Below are positions 5,393 to 13,862 of a DNA stretch of 45,810 nucleotides, in pieces. Position numbers and translations under genes: made by a program. This stretch comes from a virus. The stretch's first letter is position 1. Every line of letters begins with the position of its first letter. The notes under the pieces were generated by a model. That model was not told the DNA's origin. It did no database searches and saw only the letters and a list, made by a program, of their open reading frames with translations. Location: the IMG/VR virus record IMGVR_UViG_3300025098_000085, positions 1-45,810 of that record; one strand, 5' to 3'.

Positions 5393-5870
5393 CGTTTCTC
5401 CAGGTTTCGGGTCCATCAGGTTTATCAATTAAATATTGTTTTACTGTAAAATCAGACCGATCTGTGACAAACAACGGGTCATGTACAAGAGATTCGTAGT
5501 GTATATCAAACCATCTGTTTTGAGGTAACTCATTTTTGAGTTGTTCAATGTAAGTATAGCAATGATCTACAAATGTACTGTAAAAATCAGGATGATCAGC
5601 ATAATCTTTATACCATTCAATGTTCCCCATACTTTTAATTATATCTTGTTTGTCACGATACATAAAAGCAAATTGAGCTGTAGGAAACATGAATGATAGT
5701 TCGATAACAGCCTTTAACAGAAAAGGAGCTTGAATAACACTGTTCATAGGTATGTCAGGGTTATAATCAAGCTCATCAACAAACTCTCTGCCAGTTTGCC
5801 TGGCTATAATGTGGCTAGCAAGCCGTGAGCCTGCTCTCTGTGGGCCTGTAACAAAGATTGGGTGGGTCAT
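5364..5870 (-). CDS. Sulfotransferase-like P-loop protein
   Basis: 168 aa. The N-terminus FVTGPQRAGSRLASHIIA resembles the 5'-phosphosulfate loop of PAPS sulfotransferases, MYRDKQDIIKSMG resembles the 3'-phosphate motif, and W-F-D-I-H-Y-E-S-L-V-H-D-P the late conserved strand. These enzymes move sulfate from PAPS to carbohydrates, lipids or proteins. It is shorter than most family members, so substrate binding parts may be reduced. It lies between a 430-aa gene and terL, an odd place for a metabolic gene; a virion or cell-surface modification is possible but unproven. Confidence 0.7.
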   Translation of the reverse strand: MTHPIFVTGPQRAGSRLASHIIARQTGREFVDELDYNPDIPMNSVIQAPFLLKAVIELSFMFPTAQFAFMYRDKQDIIKSMGNIEWYKDYADHPDFYSTFVDHCYTYIEQLKNELPQNRWFDIHYESLVHDPLFVTDRSDFTVKQYLIDKPDGPETWRNDEYIRTIKK

Positions 5871-5896
5871 AGGTACAATCTAGCGTGGAGGGGTGG

Positions 5897-7189
5897 TTAA
5901 GGCTTTCTGTAGCCCGTTCTAGCACGTCTACGGAGATCATACTCAGAGTAACCTTCCTCACGTAGTTGTTGTTTAGTTTCTTCAGCAGCGACACCAGTTT
6001 CTTGAAGGTTTCTACCAGTAGCACCTTCTACAATAGCGTCCAGCATTTGATAACCAGCAACACCTGCTAAAACTGGTGGTGCAAATTTAGCTGCGCCTCC
6101 AATAAAAGACATAGCAGCTTTAGGTAATACCTTAGAAGCGGCTTGAGTAACGACAGGCGCTGTTTTTTTAATACCTTGCTCAACTAAAGCACCCACGCCA
6201 GCACCTGCTGCAGTTTGTTTACCTGCTTCTATGTAATCACCTTGTAATGCAGCTTTAACTGCCTCAGGTTCGATAGCAGTAGCAGCACCTGTTACAGCAC
6301 CTAATACATTTTTTTTAATGGCATCAGCAAAGCCATCTAAACCAAAAGACAAACGAAAGCTACCTTTGTCTTTAATTACCTGGTAAGAACGTTGCATTAC
6401 ACCAGGTGCTTTTCTAATAATATCTTTACCAGTTTTTACTTCAGTTTGTGATCGTCCAAGACCAAAAATATCTTCAGGACCACCTTGTTCTGCAACATAA
6501 GAAGTAACAATTTGGCGACGTGAAGCCTCCGGACCACCTGGTTTTAAAACGTCTGCAAGGTCTGCTTTTTGCTGCTCCAATAGCGGTCTGTATGCATTAG
6601 CAAAGTCTTCAGGTGTTTTGATATTTTTAAAATCAATAGTGCGGCTAATTAGAGGATCACCAGTACCTCTAGGGTGAGCAATAGCCATCTTAGTTTTGTC
6701 TACATTAATTTCACCTAATGCTTTCAATTCGGCACCTTTACCGGTTCTACCTTGGTGTGTAGCTTCAGCAAGACTGGTTAAATTTTCTCGAACATTACCA
6801 AGAACATAGCCTTCATCCCTTAGAATTTGAAGACCCATTTCTCTGACACCTGGTTCTACATTTTGAACAAGGTCGCCAGCAGTACGTAATGAATACATGT
6901 GATGAGCAGGGTCATCAGGAAGAACTCTAAATGAGTTCATAATACGTTCTTCCAGATTCCTGCCCATATTAGCAAGTTCTTTTTGACTAAGACCCTTACG
7001 ACGGGCATCGTCAATCATGTCTGCATAAGTACCAGACGTATCGACAGCCAGAGCATTTAAAAAACGGTCTACTTTTTTTAGTGCGCTAGGAGGTTTTCCA
7101 GTAACTTGCTTTCTAACTAGAAGCTCTGCTTTGTATTCTTTTAGTGTTTCAATAGCCCAATTTTTTAAATCGTAAAGCTCTTTATCCAT
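5897..7189 (-). CDS. Unknown 430-aa protein of the packaging region
   Basis: No family recognised with certainty. Residues 1-270 are mixed, charged and helical, with a segment around TKMAIAHPRGTGDPLISRT. Residues 285-390 are rich in Ala, Gly and Val (AAGAGVGALV, AMSFIGGAAKFAPPVLAGVAGY), consistent with a membrane-interacting or glycine-zipper region. The C-terminus is basic (YDLRRRARTGYRKP). Position between the HNH gene and terL and length suggest a virion-associated or DNA-ejection protein (inference). Confidence 0.75.
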   Translation of the reverse strand: MDKELYDLKNWAIETLKEYKAELLVRKQVTGKPPSALKKVDRFLNALAVDTSGTYADMIDDARRKGLSQKELANMGRNLEERIMNSFRVLPDDPAHHMYSLRTAGDLVQNVEPGVREMGLQILRDEGYVLGNVRENLTSLAEATHQGRTGKGAELKALGEINVDKTKMAIAHPRGTGDPLISRTIDFKNIKTPEDFANAYRPLLEQQKADLADVLKPGGPEASRRQIVTSYVAEQGGPEDIFGLGRSQTEVKTGKDIIRKAPGVMQRSYQVIKDKGSFRLSFGLDGFADAIKKNVLGAVTGAATAIEPEAVKAALQGDYIEAGKQTAAGAGVGALVEQGIKKTAPVVTQAASKVLPKAAMSFIGGAAKFAPPVLAGVAGYQMLDAIVEGATGRNLQETGVAAEETKQQLREEGYSEYDLRRRARTGYRKP

Positions 7190-7519
7190 TTAAGCAATAT
7201 GCTCCAATAAAACTTTTTCACGGAGCCTATTGACTCCAAATTTGTCCCTCATCCAGTCCAGGACGGGGGCACTTCCTTTCTCCTGATTACAACGGGTACA
7301 GGCACATACGACATTCGTTGCGACATCCTGCCCACCGCGAGCCCTAGGATGAACATGATCGATAGATAACTGACTAAGGTCATAAGTTTTTCCGCAATAA
7401 ATACATGTATGGTCAAAGTGTTCCTTAATAGAGCGCCTCCACAGGCGCTTGGCTTCTGGTGAGGTCATAACTATTAAGTTGTAGAGGTAATCGTCAGGAG
7501 TTGGAAGTAACGGGGTCAT
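7190..7519 (-). CDS. HNH endonuclease
   Basis: 109 aa. It has the complete HNH fold: C-I-Y-C-G-K, then S-I-D-H-V-H-P-R-A-R-G-G, then N-V-V-C-A-C-T-R-C-N-Q-E-K-G, i.e. two CxxC zinc pairs around the catalytic His. HNH proteins next to terminases assist packaging cleavage in many phages; a free-standing homing nuclease is the alternative. It lies between small and large terminase genes and shares an ATGA overlap with its upstream neighbour. Confidence 0.88.
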   Translation of the reverse strand: MTPLLPTPDDYLYNLIVMTSPEAKRLWRRSIKEHFDHTCIYCGKTYDLSQLSIDHVHPRARGGQDVATNVVCACTRCNQEKGSAPVLDWMRDKFGVNRLREKVLLEHIA

Positions 7520-7752
7520 GCTCGGCCTTTACGTGCTCGGTTTTTAGATGCTTTTTCAAGGAATGTTTTACCATTCTTTTTGTGTGATACATCTTTACCG
7601 TCACCATTGCCATAGGTTCCCCGTTTTCTGTTTTCTTTATTTAGTGCAGCTCGTTTTTTGATCTGCATTGAACTTGAGTCGTACTTTTTTTGGTACGTTT
7701 TGTAGTTACCGTTAGCGTATTTAGCGCCGCTGTGCTTAGAGCTTCGTGCCAT
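7516..7752 (-). CDS. Small basic protein upstream of HNH gene
   Basis: 78 aa, very basic. It shows K-K-R-A-A-L-N-K-E-N-R-K-R-G-T-Y-G-N-G-D-G-K-D-V-S-H, a pattern I associate with small conserved phage proteins found beside structural or packaging genes; function unknown. ATG 7752 (MARSSKHSGAKY) overlaps the end of the TerS gene; the longer frame would run through TerS. Nucleic acid or capsid binding is plausible from charge only. Confidence 0.7.
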   Translation of the reverse strand: MARSSKHSGAKYANGNYKTYQKKYDSSSMQIKKRAALNKENRKRGTYGNGDGKDVSHKKNGKTFLEKASKNRARKGRA

Positions 7753-7984
7753 AGAGTTTACGCTGTACAATTTCAGGATCAACAGTAGGCATTACTGCTG
7801 CAAGTTTATCAAGTGGGTTACCATCAAAGGCGACACCACTGATGTCATTTGTTTTGAGCCAGTCACAAGCTGCTTTTAGGTCTTGAGTAGAAGCCTCACC
7901 CGATTTAATACGGGCAAGGAATTCTTTAGTAACCAAATTATGCAGCTCGTTAAACTGATCTTCAGTCGCTTTCTTCTTCGACAT
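7736..7984 (-). CDS. terS: Probable terminase small subunit (T7 gp18-like)
   Basis: 82 aa. The pattern F-N-E-L-H-N-L-V-T-K-E-F-L-x-R-I-K-S-G-E-A-S-T-Q-D-L-K-A-A, followed by D-W-L-K-T-N-D-I-S-G and a C-terminal P-L-D-K-L-A-A-V-M-P, is typical of small DNA maturase subunits of T7-like phages. They recognise the packaging site and recruit TerL. Location three genes from terL in the same operon supports it. Confidence 0.68.
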   Translation of the reverse strand: MSKKKATEDQFNELHNLVTKEFLARIKSGEASTQDLKAACDWLKTNDISGVAFDGNPLDKLAAVMPTVDPEIVQRKLYGTKL

Positions 7985-8144
7985 TAACTTCTTCCACTAC
8001 TTTTTTAGTACGGGTAGATTTAACTTCATAACGAGTTTCACCTGGTTCGTTATACAACCTGCTAAGTTGTTTTTCAGCTTCTGCTTTTTTAGCAAAATCA
8101 CCGAGCACAACATCAGTATAAGTATCTACAAGTTGATAGGTCAT
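7962..8144 (-). CDS. Hypothetical 60-aa protein
   Basis: Starts MTYQLVDTYTDVVLGDFAKK and ends in an acidic tail EEVNVEEESD. The central K-K-A-E-A-E-K-Q-L-S-R-L-Y-N-E-P looks like a helix-turn. The end overlaps the start of terS by 23 nt. No function can be assigned. Confidence 0.65.
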   Translation of the reverse strand: MTYQLVDTYTDVVLGDFAKKAEAEKQLSRLYNEPGETRYEVKSTRTKKVVEEVNVEEESD

Positions 8145-8146
8145 AA

Positions 8147-8401
8147 TTAAGAATTTTTAAGTGCTATTTGATCTAATTTGTTTTCAATACGTACCATGTG
8201 ATCTTCCATACGGCTAAGTAATTCAGATAACTCTGCTTTTTTTACGTAGTCAGAAGCAACAGTCAGCTCTATACCGTCAAGTCTACGGTCAAGGGCGCTA
8301 ATACGTTCATGGACGCTGTTTATTCGATTGTGTAATCTGTTATTTAAAGCAGCACCGCCTGCAACCACTGCAACGGCTATGCTGACAATTGCTTCACTCA
8401 T
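8147..8401 (-). CDS. Membrane-anchored coiled-coil protein, lysis-type
   Basis: 84 aa. Residues 4-19 (AIVSIAVAVVAGGAAL) form one membrane segment; the rest is a charged coiled coil (RINSVHERISALDRRLDG, LSRMEDHMVRIENKLDQI). This layout is seen in small phage holin- or spanin-like proteins. It lies directly after a secreted protein and before TerS, a usual place for lysis genes. The assignment to lysis is inference. Confidence 0.65.
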   Translation of the reverse strand: MSEAIVSIAVAVVAGGAALNNRLHNRINSVHERISALDRRLDGIELTVASDYVKKAELSELLSRMEDHMVRIENKLDQIALKNS

Positions 8402-9044
8402 TTTCTAGTGCTACGATAGGTACAATATCATTACATAGTACTTCAACACGTGAACCGGGTCTAAAGGTAAACCCAGCTTTCATAATTTCAGTACATTTAA
8501 GAGCACGAACAAGTTCGTAATCAAGACGCATCTTTTGTTCGTGTTTACGTGCAATAGCTTTGCAGGTTTCAATCATACCACCATCCAGTGGTACTGAAAA
8601 ATTTAACTGTACGCCATAGTTATTGCTACGTACGTACCCAGTGTAATCATGAGGAATAGTATCGTTGCCCATATAAAAGGGCGAGAATTGCATGGTGGTT
8701 CCATTACAACTATTATTGGCTGCAAAGTATTGACGAGACGGTGCCCCATTATTTTGGAATTGCACCGCCTGATTAGTCACATTACCTGTAGCTGCTGCCA
8801 CAGGATTTGATGTATTTTGAACCTTTGGTTCTTCGTTAGCAAATGCAGGACTTACTGAGAGAAGACCGACAAGGAAGTAGTAGTGGAGACCTGTTGAATG
8901 GTTTCGGTGACCAGGCTGTCTTCGATTAGACCCGCTGCCCGGTTCACAATCTCTAGTTGAAACTGCTCCCCTGCATTGGTTACTGAGTAGGTCGTTGCTG
9001 TGTCTGCGATGTCTCCGCTGGGTGTTACGTTTGTACCAGACCAT
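8394..9044 (-). CDS. Secreted cyanophage protein, start codon unclear
   Basis: The convincing part begins near 8888 with a signal-peptide-like HYYFLVGLLSVSPAFANEE, followed by NPVAAATGNVTNQAVQ, a cysteine-containing middle and a C-terminus with E-T-C-K-A-I-A-R-K-H-E-Q-K-M-R-L-D-Y-E-L and two more cysteines. Similar secreted proteins are known to me from other cyanophages. The only canonical start codon in frame is ATG 9044, which would add 50-odd basic, unlikely residues encoded across the preceding gene. A start near 8888 would need a non-standard codon (CTC). Confidence 0.6.
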   Translation of the reverse strand: MVWYKRNTQRRHRRHSNDLLSNQCRGAVSTRDCEPGSGSNRRQPGHRNHSTGLHYYFLVGLLSVSPAFANEEPKVQNTSNPVAAATGNVTNQAVQFQNNGAPSRQYFAANNSCNGTTMQFSPFYMGNDTIPHDYTGYVRSNNYGVQLNFSVPLDGGMIETCKAIARKHEQKMRLDYELVRALKCTEIMKAGFTFRPGSRVEVLCNDIVPIVALENE

Positions 9045-9199
9045 GATGAATAAGTGCCACCATAAACATTGGTCGCAATTGTACGATCAATATCAATGGT
9101 AGTAGTAGTAGTGGATTGCATCGAACCTTGAGTAAAGTTCGGTGTTACTTGTGCGGCTGCTGGGCTAGCCAACATCATCAACAAAATAAGACGTTTCAT
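8852..9199 (-). CDS. Secreted Thr-rich cyanophage protein
   Basis: 115 aa. The signal peptide MKRLILLMMLASPAAAQ is clear. The mature part is Thr/Ser rich with G-G-T-Y-S-S-W-S-G-T-N-V-T-P-S-G and ends T-T-S-L-S-V-F-S-Q, a C-terminus I recall from a family shared by cyanomyo- and cyanopodoviruses. Function unknown. The start overlaps the preceding gene by 4 nt (ATGA), and the last part overlaps the next gene in another frame. Confidence 0.8.
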   Translation of the reverse strand: MKRLILLMMLASPAAAQVTPNFTQGSMQSTTTTTIDIDRTIATNVYGGTYSSWSGTNVTPSGDIADTATTYSVTNAGEQFQLEIVNRAAGLIEDSLVTETIQQVSTTTSLSVFSQ

Positions 9200-9492
9200 T
9201 CTTCTTTCTTTTTAGGATCAGGAGGTTTAGGATTCGTTTTACTGTTAGATGTAGTCAGCCCAAAAGTCGCTAATGCGCCTGTAAAGACAGAAGCTACAAA
9301 TGTAATATCACCACCGCTTTGTCCCTTTTTAATCATAGGTAGGTCTACGTAATTAAGAGTAATAATAAAACCACTCCATACGACAACACCTAAACGGACA
9401 AAGGTACCAAGGATCTGTAATTCATCCTCAGTATTCTCCTTAACTTTATCTAAGAAACCTTTGGTTCCTTCTTTTTTGTCAACTTGCTCCAT
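9196..9492 (-). CDS. Two-helix membrane protein, holin-like
   Basis: 98 aa. Hydrophobic segments lie at about 32-47 (FVRLGVVVWSGFIITLNY) and 63-80 (ITFVASVFTGALATFGLT), with a lysine-rich, proline-containing cytoplasmic tail ending KKKEE. Size, topology and placement suit a class II holin. Homologues are widespread in cyanophages but I know of no demonstrated function, so holin is a reasoned guess. Confidence 0.7.
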   Translation of the reverse strand: MEQVDKKEGTKGFLDKVKENTEDELQILGTFVRLGVVVWSGFIITLNYVDLPMIKKGQSGGDITFVASVFTGALATFGLTTSNSKTNPKPPDPKKKEE

Positions 9493-9911
9493 GTTTGTTT
9501 GAATACTGGTTTGAGTATCATTACAATGTATTTGAACAAAGACGTGGCAGTTAGGGTGGCAGCAACACTAATAAATGCTGTTGTAGCTGCTGTAGTCATG
9601 ATCGTAGTCGTCGGCATTGGGACTTCAATGTCCGTAAATGGGACTTGTATGATCTGAGCTTCAGGTGGTAGGTCTATATTCGGTTTTGTAGTTTGTTTTT
9701 TAGAATCAGTTTTCTCCTCCTCTTGTGGAGGTTCATCCCCCACATTAATCCCCTCAATACCAGGTGGTGGTCTAAGGGTGTTAGGAGGTACTACAAGGGG
9801 CTTGTAACTAGGTAACTGAGCCCTTGGTACCTCCAGTACCGCTTGGGGCAGCTCAGGGGCTGCTGGGAGGGTTAGAGAAGGGAGAACTGGTGGTTCACTC
9901 CAGGGGTCCAC
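9450..9911 (-). CDS. Proline-rich membrane-anchored protein
   Basis: 153 aa with a GTG start (DPWSEPPVLPSLTLPAAPE). Residues 1-100 are rich in Pro and acidic/charged segments; about 108-135 is hydrophobic (TTAATTAFISVAATLTATS, LFKYIVMIL); the tail is basic. A long proline-rich part tied to a membrane helix recalls spanin- or TonB-like designs that bridge the periplasm. It overlaps the GTG with the previous 55-aa gene and its own end with the holin-like gene. Confidence 0.65.
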   Translation of the reverse strand: MDPWSEPPVLPSLTLPAAPELPQAVLEVPRAQLPSYKPLVVPPNTLRPPPGIEGINVGDEPPQEEEKTDSKKQTTKPNIDLPPEAQIIQVPFTDIEVPMPTTTIMTTAATTAFISVAATLTATSLFKYIVMILKPVFKQTWSKLTKKKEPKVS

Positions 9912-10062
9912 CGAACAAACCGCGTTCGATAAACTTCACTGCTTGATCGTCAACAGTGTTGTCAGATTGCTCAGCAAGTTTGGCAAGCATGTCTACAATA
10001 AGACGTTTGACTTTTTCAGAGTTAAGGAATGAGAAAAGAATTGGACGGATAAGGGTGATCAT
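9895..10062 (-). CDS. Small 55-aa protein, cyanophage-conserved type
   Basis: Starts MITLIRPILFSFLNSEKV and continues with a helical K-R-L-I-V-D-M-L-A-K-L-A-E-Q-S-D-N segment and Q-A-V-K-F-I-E-R-G-L-F-G. The ATG overlaps the stop of the upstream gene (ATGA), and the 3' end overlaps the next GTG start. The pattern is familiar from other cyanophage late operons; function unknown. Confidence 0.7.
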   Translation of the reverse strand: MITLIRPILFSFLNSEKVKRLIVDMLAKLAEQSDNTVDDQAVKFIERGLFGGPLE

Positions 10063-10616
10063 TCTTCAGTAGGAGTAGGTTCAGGGGTAGGTTCCGGAGT
10101 AGGCTCAGGCTCAGGAGTTGGCTCAGGCGTAGGTTCCGGTTCTGGAGTAGGCTCGGGTTCAGGTTCTGGCTCAGGCAGTGGTTCCCACCGGCTGTACTCA
10201 GATCCAGTCACGTACTCAGCAAGGGCTGCAACGTCTGCACAGGCAGCAATAGCAGCCTCCTTTTCATTGCTAAGGGTGCGGATCTCAGTACGACGGGAGA
10301 GAACCTCGGCAGGAACAGCAGCACTGTTCTCTGCCTGGCGGACTACGTACCAGTCAGTAGGAGTAATCAGGGAGTTTGCGGCTTCCTTAACCTTTGCAGT
10401 CCAGAGTTCTTTAAGTTGATCAAGATCTTTGGGGTTATCAACACCCCAATAGAACCGTTGGTCCCAGGACGCCACGGGGGCATCAGGGACTTCAACGATA
10501 CCAATGGCTTGCTTTTCCTCCAAAGAAGTCAGGCGCAGCCAATTAGACGGATATTGCATTCCGTCGTGAACAAATGCCTTGTCATATTGCAAGGTCTTAC
10601 CATCAAGTTGTAGCAT
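10059..10616 (-). CDS. Tail-fibre-assembly-like protein with PEPT tail
   Basis: 185 aa. Residues 1-75 are a compact globular part; 85-125 (TDWYVVRQAENSAAVPAEV, then RRTEIRT) resemble the tail-assembly chaperone / DUF4376-type module found next to fibre genes. Residues 147-185 are an almost pure Pro-Glu-Pro-Thr repeat. It directly follows the large adhesin. A role in fibre folding or as a minor fibre part is inferred. Confidence 0.65.
   Translation of the reverse strand: MLQLDGKTLQYDKAFVHDGMQYPSNWLRLTSLEEKQAIGIVEVPDAPVASWDQRFYWGVDNPKDLDQLKELWTAKVKEAANSLITPTDWYVVRQAENSAAVPAEVLSRRTEIRTLSNEKEAAIAACADVAALAEYVTGSEYSRWEPLPEPEPEPEPTPEPEPTPEPTPEPEPTPEPTPEPTPTEE
10062..10175 (-). repeat. PEP/TPEP-coding tandem repeat
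   Basis: Short repeats built on ggctcaggttccggagtag-like units, encoding alternating P-E-P-E and P-T-P-E. A rigid extended spacer in the protein; such repeats are prone to slippage in replication and assembly. Confidence 0.75.
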
Positions 10617-10631
10617 AGTAAATAATGTTAA

Positions 10632-13600
10632 TTAGCGTGCGCGGGCGGTTTTGAAGGGGTTAGACGCAAATGATGCCCAAATATAGGTATTACCAGAAGC
10701 GTTTGATCGAGAATGAGTAGTTCTTAGTTTAAAACCATTACTGAGAATATCTATACCAACTGTCGTATCTTCTTCAGCGCTGTTATTCCATTGCAAACGC
10801 TCATCAGCAACGTTGCTAGAGCTGCGGGCTGAGTCGTAAACTTGCCAACCACCTGCAGCGTCTATGTTTTTATACATTACCCAACGAGGTTTGAACCCGC
10901 AAAATACGAACGGACCGTCGCTATTTCCTGTGCCTTCATACGAACCGAAGGATGAAAATCCAGATACAGACGAGAAACAGTAGGCCAGATAAGTGTCGCC
11001 ATTGCTGTTATTTACAGCGTTACCGCTTCCTAAAGTAAAAACCGAGTTTGACGGATCAGTATTGTTAAACCACGCGGCATTAGTATGTGCTGCATCTGTA
11101 AGGTTCAAAAATACTGCTTTCGTTGCGCCTATAGCCCTGTTGTATGTAAGCCAATTTTCATTACCAAGCCTCTTTATGATAATGAAGTCAGGTGCAGCAT
11201 TGAGGCCATGCCCAACTGTTGCTCCAGAGGTATTGTTTCCTGTATAGGAAATAACCGAGAAGCCATTTGTTTGCGAGGCTCTGACACTAGAAGTAATGCT
11301 GCCGTCAGTGTTGCTGACCGTTGACGTTCCACCGTCCCAGCACCATGCACAAAATGTCCCGCTGCTTTGATTAACGTCAGCAGAATTACCGAGGGTAAAT
11401 CCATCGCTATCAAAACTTGTGACCATCCCCGAGCCGGTCCCTGGTGTGCCAGACGAGTTAGAAACAGCGAACTTATTTGCACCTCGTACAGTGTCAAAGA
11501 GCAAGTTGTTTCTAGTAGTGTTTCTTTGCTTAATCCAAACAAGGTCTGGACTGAAAGAAAATTCACTCCGCTCATGTGTTGAACCTGTGCCTGTGTAGAG
11601 GTCTATATCAAACGCCGTCGAACCATCGGCAATCGTTGGGTCCGGTAGATTCGTCGTGCAGAGACTAAGGAAGCCTGTTGGTGGCGTGTACGCAAATGGG
11701 CGTTGGCCGAAGTTGACATTAACTTCATAAGAACCACCACCGCCTTGAATCAACGGAGCCAAAGGCGCATAAGAAGATAAGCCAGCAGAAGTGTAAGAAA
11801 TAGTCAGAGTGTTGTTTTTATACCAATCAATCCTGTCATTATCAAAATCAATAGCACAACCAATAATGTCACCAGTTGTGTACTGTCCTTGGCTTCCTGT
11901 GGTTGAGGCGTCTAGTTTCATTAACTCGCCAGAATTTCCCTGCCCTCGCCATACAGCACGACCAGTGTTTCCGTCAAAAGCATATGAGCCACCAGCAAAA
12001 CCAACATAAGTCTCAGTGCCAACGTTTGTGACCGTTGCCTCGTAATACCACTTGCCAGAGCTTACAAATATCGTGCCCCTGACGCTTTGATTTACTGTTG
12101 TGCCAGTAACTTCTAAGTTTCCGTTTGCAAGGGTGAGCGTATTTTTGTCTAAGGGATTTAGTGTGCAGTAGTTCCCGCCATTGTTGCCGGAACCTGCCTC
12201 GTAATTCGTCGGCGTGTCGATCAGGCTGTCGATGTTTGCTGGAACACCATCAGTCAAAACAACGCCATCGACTTTAATAGCGTTAAACCTAAAAGCATTA
12301 CTGGTGCTAGACGAAGCAACTCTTCTCAATACAAGTGTATTTAAAATTCCGTCAGACGGTGCTGTAAGCGTGGTGTAACTTCCACTCCCAGGAACGCTTT
12401 GATGTGAACCACCGTCAACTGAAACCGAACCAGTAGCATTAGCCTGTTTGTCAGCAGTATAAATTTCAAGTGTACTACAACTTATGCCAGGACTAAATGT
12501 TACGGTAACATCAAAAGTTCCGCTTGTTCCGGTTGTTCCAGGATAAAAGCCAGTGCTAGTGCTGCCGTCAAACAGTGTTGTAGCTGCGCCTCCAAAAAGG
12601 TTTCCGCTAATACCATTACTGTAGACAATGGCTGAAGCCGTCAGGTTATTAACCGTCCAAGTATTGCTGTTGCCGCTGCTATCCGTTCCAAGCGCAGCGT
12701 TGCTGCTGTTGTCCGAGAAGTCGAGGTGGAAGCCATTTACTCCTGTTACCCCAGAACCGACAAGATCATTGTTGACAAAGATACCAGAGACACTGGTAAC
12801 ACTTACATTGCTTCCATTGGTTGCTCTAACCCCAGTCCAGTTGACTGAACCAGAAGCAGTATAAGTAATTATTGCTCCCTGACCTTGCGTAGAACCAATA
12901 ACATTATTGGCGTTTGTTTGAACTGTGACCCAGCTGCCGTCAATCTTAAATTCAATATCATGGTTACTTGTATTATTAAAGTACAAGCATTTAGCGCCAG
13001 CTACATCACCACTCGACAACGGGATAGCAGCGGACCATTCAAAACCCCCACCATCTTGTCGAATATAGTTTTGACTGACAGTCAACTCAGTACCACCAAA
13101 AAGAAGTGATGCTAAGGCAACACCATTACCATTTGGTCCAGTAGGTGTTATTTCAGTGACACTGTTAGGAACTGTTCCTGAATAACCACTCGTTACGTTA
13201 TGAGAACCTGTGAATTCAATCGGATTCCAGACACCAGTATCGGCGTCGTATTCACCGAAGTCAGTCGGCGCAAGTGCTTGACCGTCGATAAAGTGAACGT
13301 CGGCTAGGTAGCCGTCAAAATAAGCATTGTAGTTATTTGTGTAGTTTCCAATACTATGTCCATAGTTTTGACCATAAGGTAAAGATTCGCCTTGGTCCGG
13401 ATATGTTCCACTAAGCGTTTGTTGTATTCCATTAACGTAAATCTTTACTCGATTGGATGCAGTTGCTTGGGTCGTATCTACTGAAATAATAATGTGATAC
13501 CAAGAGCTTACATCTCTAAATGTGGCGGCTGTTTCTAATGTTTTCCAAGAACTTCCAGTACTATTAAAAGCAAACTTAAGCTGATCATTTGTAGGATTAA

Positions 13601-13862
13601 ATCGAAACTCTGTTCTTGGTACGGTGGTTGATTGTCCGGGAGAAGATGAAGCATTAAATATATTTTGATCCGTGCTTAAAACTGAACGCTTAACCCATAA
13701 AGCAATTGTAAATGTTTTGGGGTTGCCAGAACTTGAGAATGTTTTGTTTAAGTATGTACTGTCACCACTGTTAAACCGCAAGCTGCGGTCAATCTGGTAA
13801 CCAGCAGCAGCGCCGCCTTGTCCTGCGGCACCTGCTAGTTGATTATTACTAATTACACTCAT
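10632..13862 (-). CDS. Large receptor-binding adhesin (LamG and SPRY domains)
   Basis: 1076 aa. A LamG/concanavalin-type domain lies at about 25-205 (FTIALWVKRS, WYHIIISVDTT, VKIYVNGIQ, FDGYLADVHFIDGQ). A SPRY-like domain is at about 590-720 (GKWYYEATVTNVG, DIIGCAIDFDNDRIDWYKNN, APLIQGGG). The C-terminal part carries P-D-L-V-W-I-K-Q-R-N and P-D-F-I-I-I-K-R-L-G, repeated blocks found in marine phage fibres. It should bind host surface glycans. The start overlaps the preceding fibre gene (ATGA). Confidence 0.85.
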   Translation of the reverse strand: MSVISNNQLAGAAGQGGAAAGYQIDRSLRFNSGDSTYLNKTFSSSGNPKTFTIALWVKRSVLSTDQNIFNASSSPGQSTTVPRTEFRFNPTNDQLKFAFNSTGSSWKTLETAATFRDVSSWYHIIISVDTTQATASNRVKIYVNGIQQTLSGTYPDQGESLPYGQNYGHSIGNYTNNYNAYFDGYLADVHFIDGQALAPTDFGEYDADTGVWNPIEFTGSHNVTSGYSGTVPNSVTEITPTGPNGNGVALASLLFGGTELTVSQNYIRQDGGGFEWSAAIPLSSGDVAGAKCLYFNNTSNHDIEFKIDGSWVTVQTNANNVIGSTQGQGAIITYTASGSVNWTGVRATNGSNVSVTSVSGIFVNNDLVGSGVTGVNGFHLDFSDNSSNAALGTDSSGNSNTWTVNNLTASAIVYSNGISGNLFGGAATTLFDGSTSTGFYPGTTGTSGTFDVTVTFSPGISCSTLEIYTADKQANATGSVSVDGGSHQSVPGSGSYTTLTAPSDGILNTLVLRRVASSSTSNAFRFNAIKVDGVVLTDGVPANIDSLIDTPTNYEAGSGNNGGNYCTLNPLDKNTLTLANGNLEVTGTTVNQSVRGTIFVSSGKWYYEATVTNVGTETYVGFAGGSYAFDGNTGRAVWRGQGNSGELMKLDASTTGSQGQYTTGDIIGCAIDFDNDRIDWYKNNTLTISYTSAGLSSYAPLAPLIQGGGGSYEVNVNFGQRPFAYTPPTGFLSLCTTNLPDPTIADGSTAFDIDLYTGTGSTHERSEFSFSPDLVWIKQRNTTRNNLLFDTVRGANKFAVSNSSGTPGTGSGMVTSFDSDGFTLGNSADVNQSSGTFCAWCWDGGTSTVSNTDGSITSSVRASQTNGFSVISYTGNNTSGATVGHGLNAAPDFIIIKRLGNENWLTYNRAIGATKAVFLNLTDAAHTNAAWFNNTDPSNSVFTLGSGNAVNNSNGDTYLAYCFSSVSGFSSFGSYEGTGNSDGPFVFCGFKPRWVMYKNIDAAGGWQVYDSARSSSNVADERLQWNNSAEEDTTVGIDILSNGFKLRTTHSRSNASGNTYIWASFASNPFKTARAR

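Noticed and set aside
9116-9352. Plus-strand 78-codon ORF
   Set aside because: Antisense to two convincing membrane/secreted genes; no start signals.
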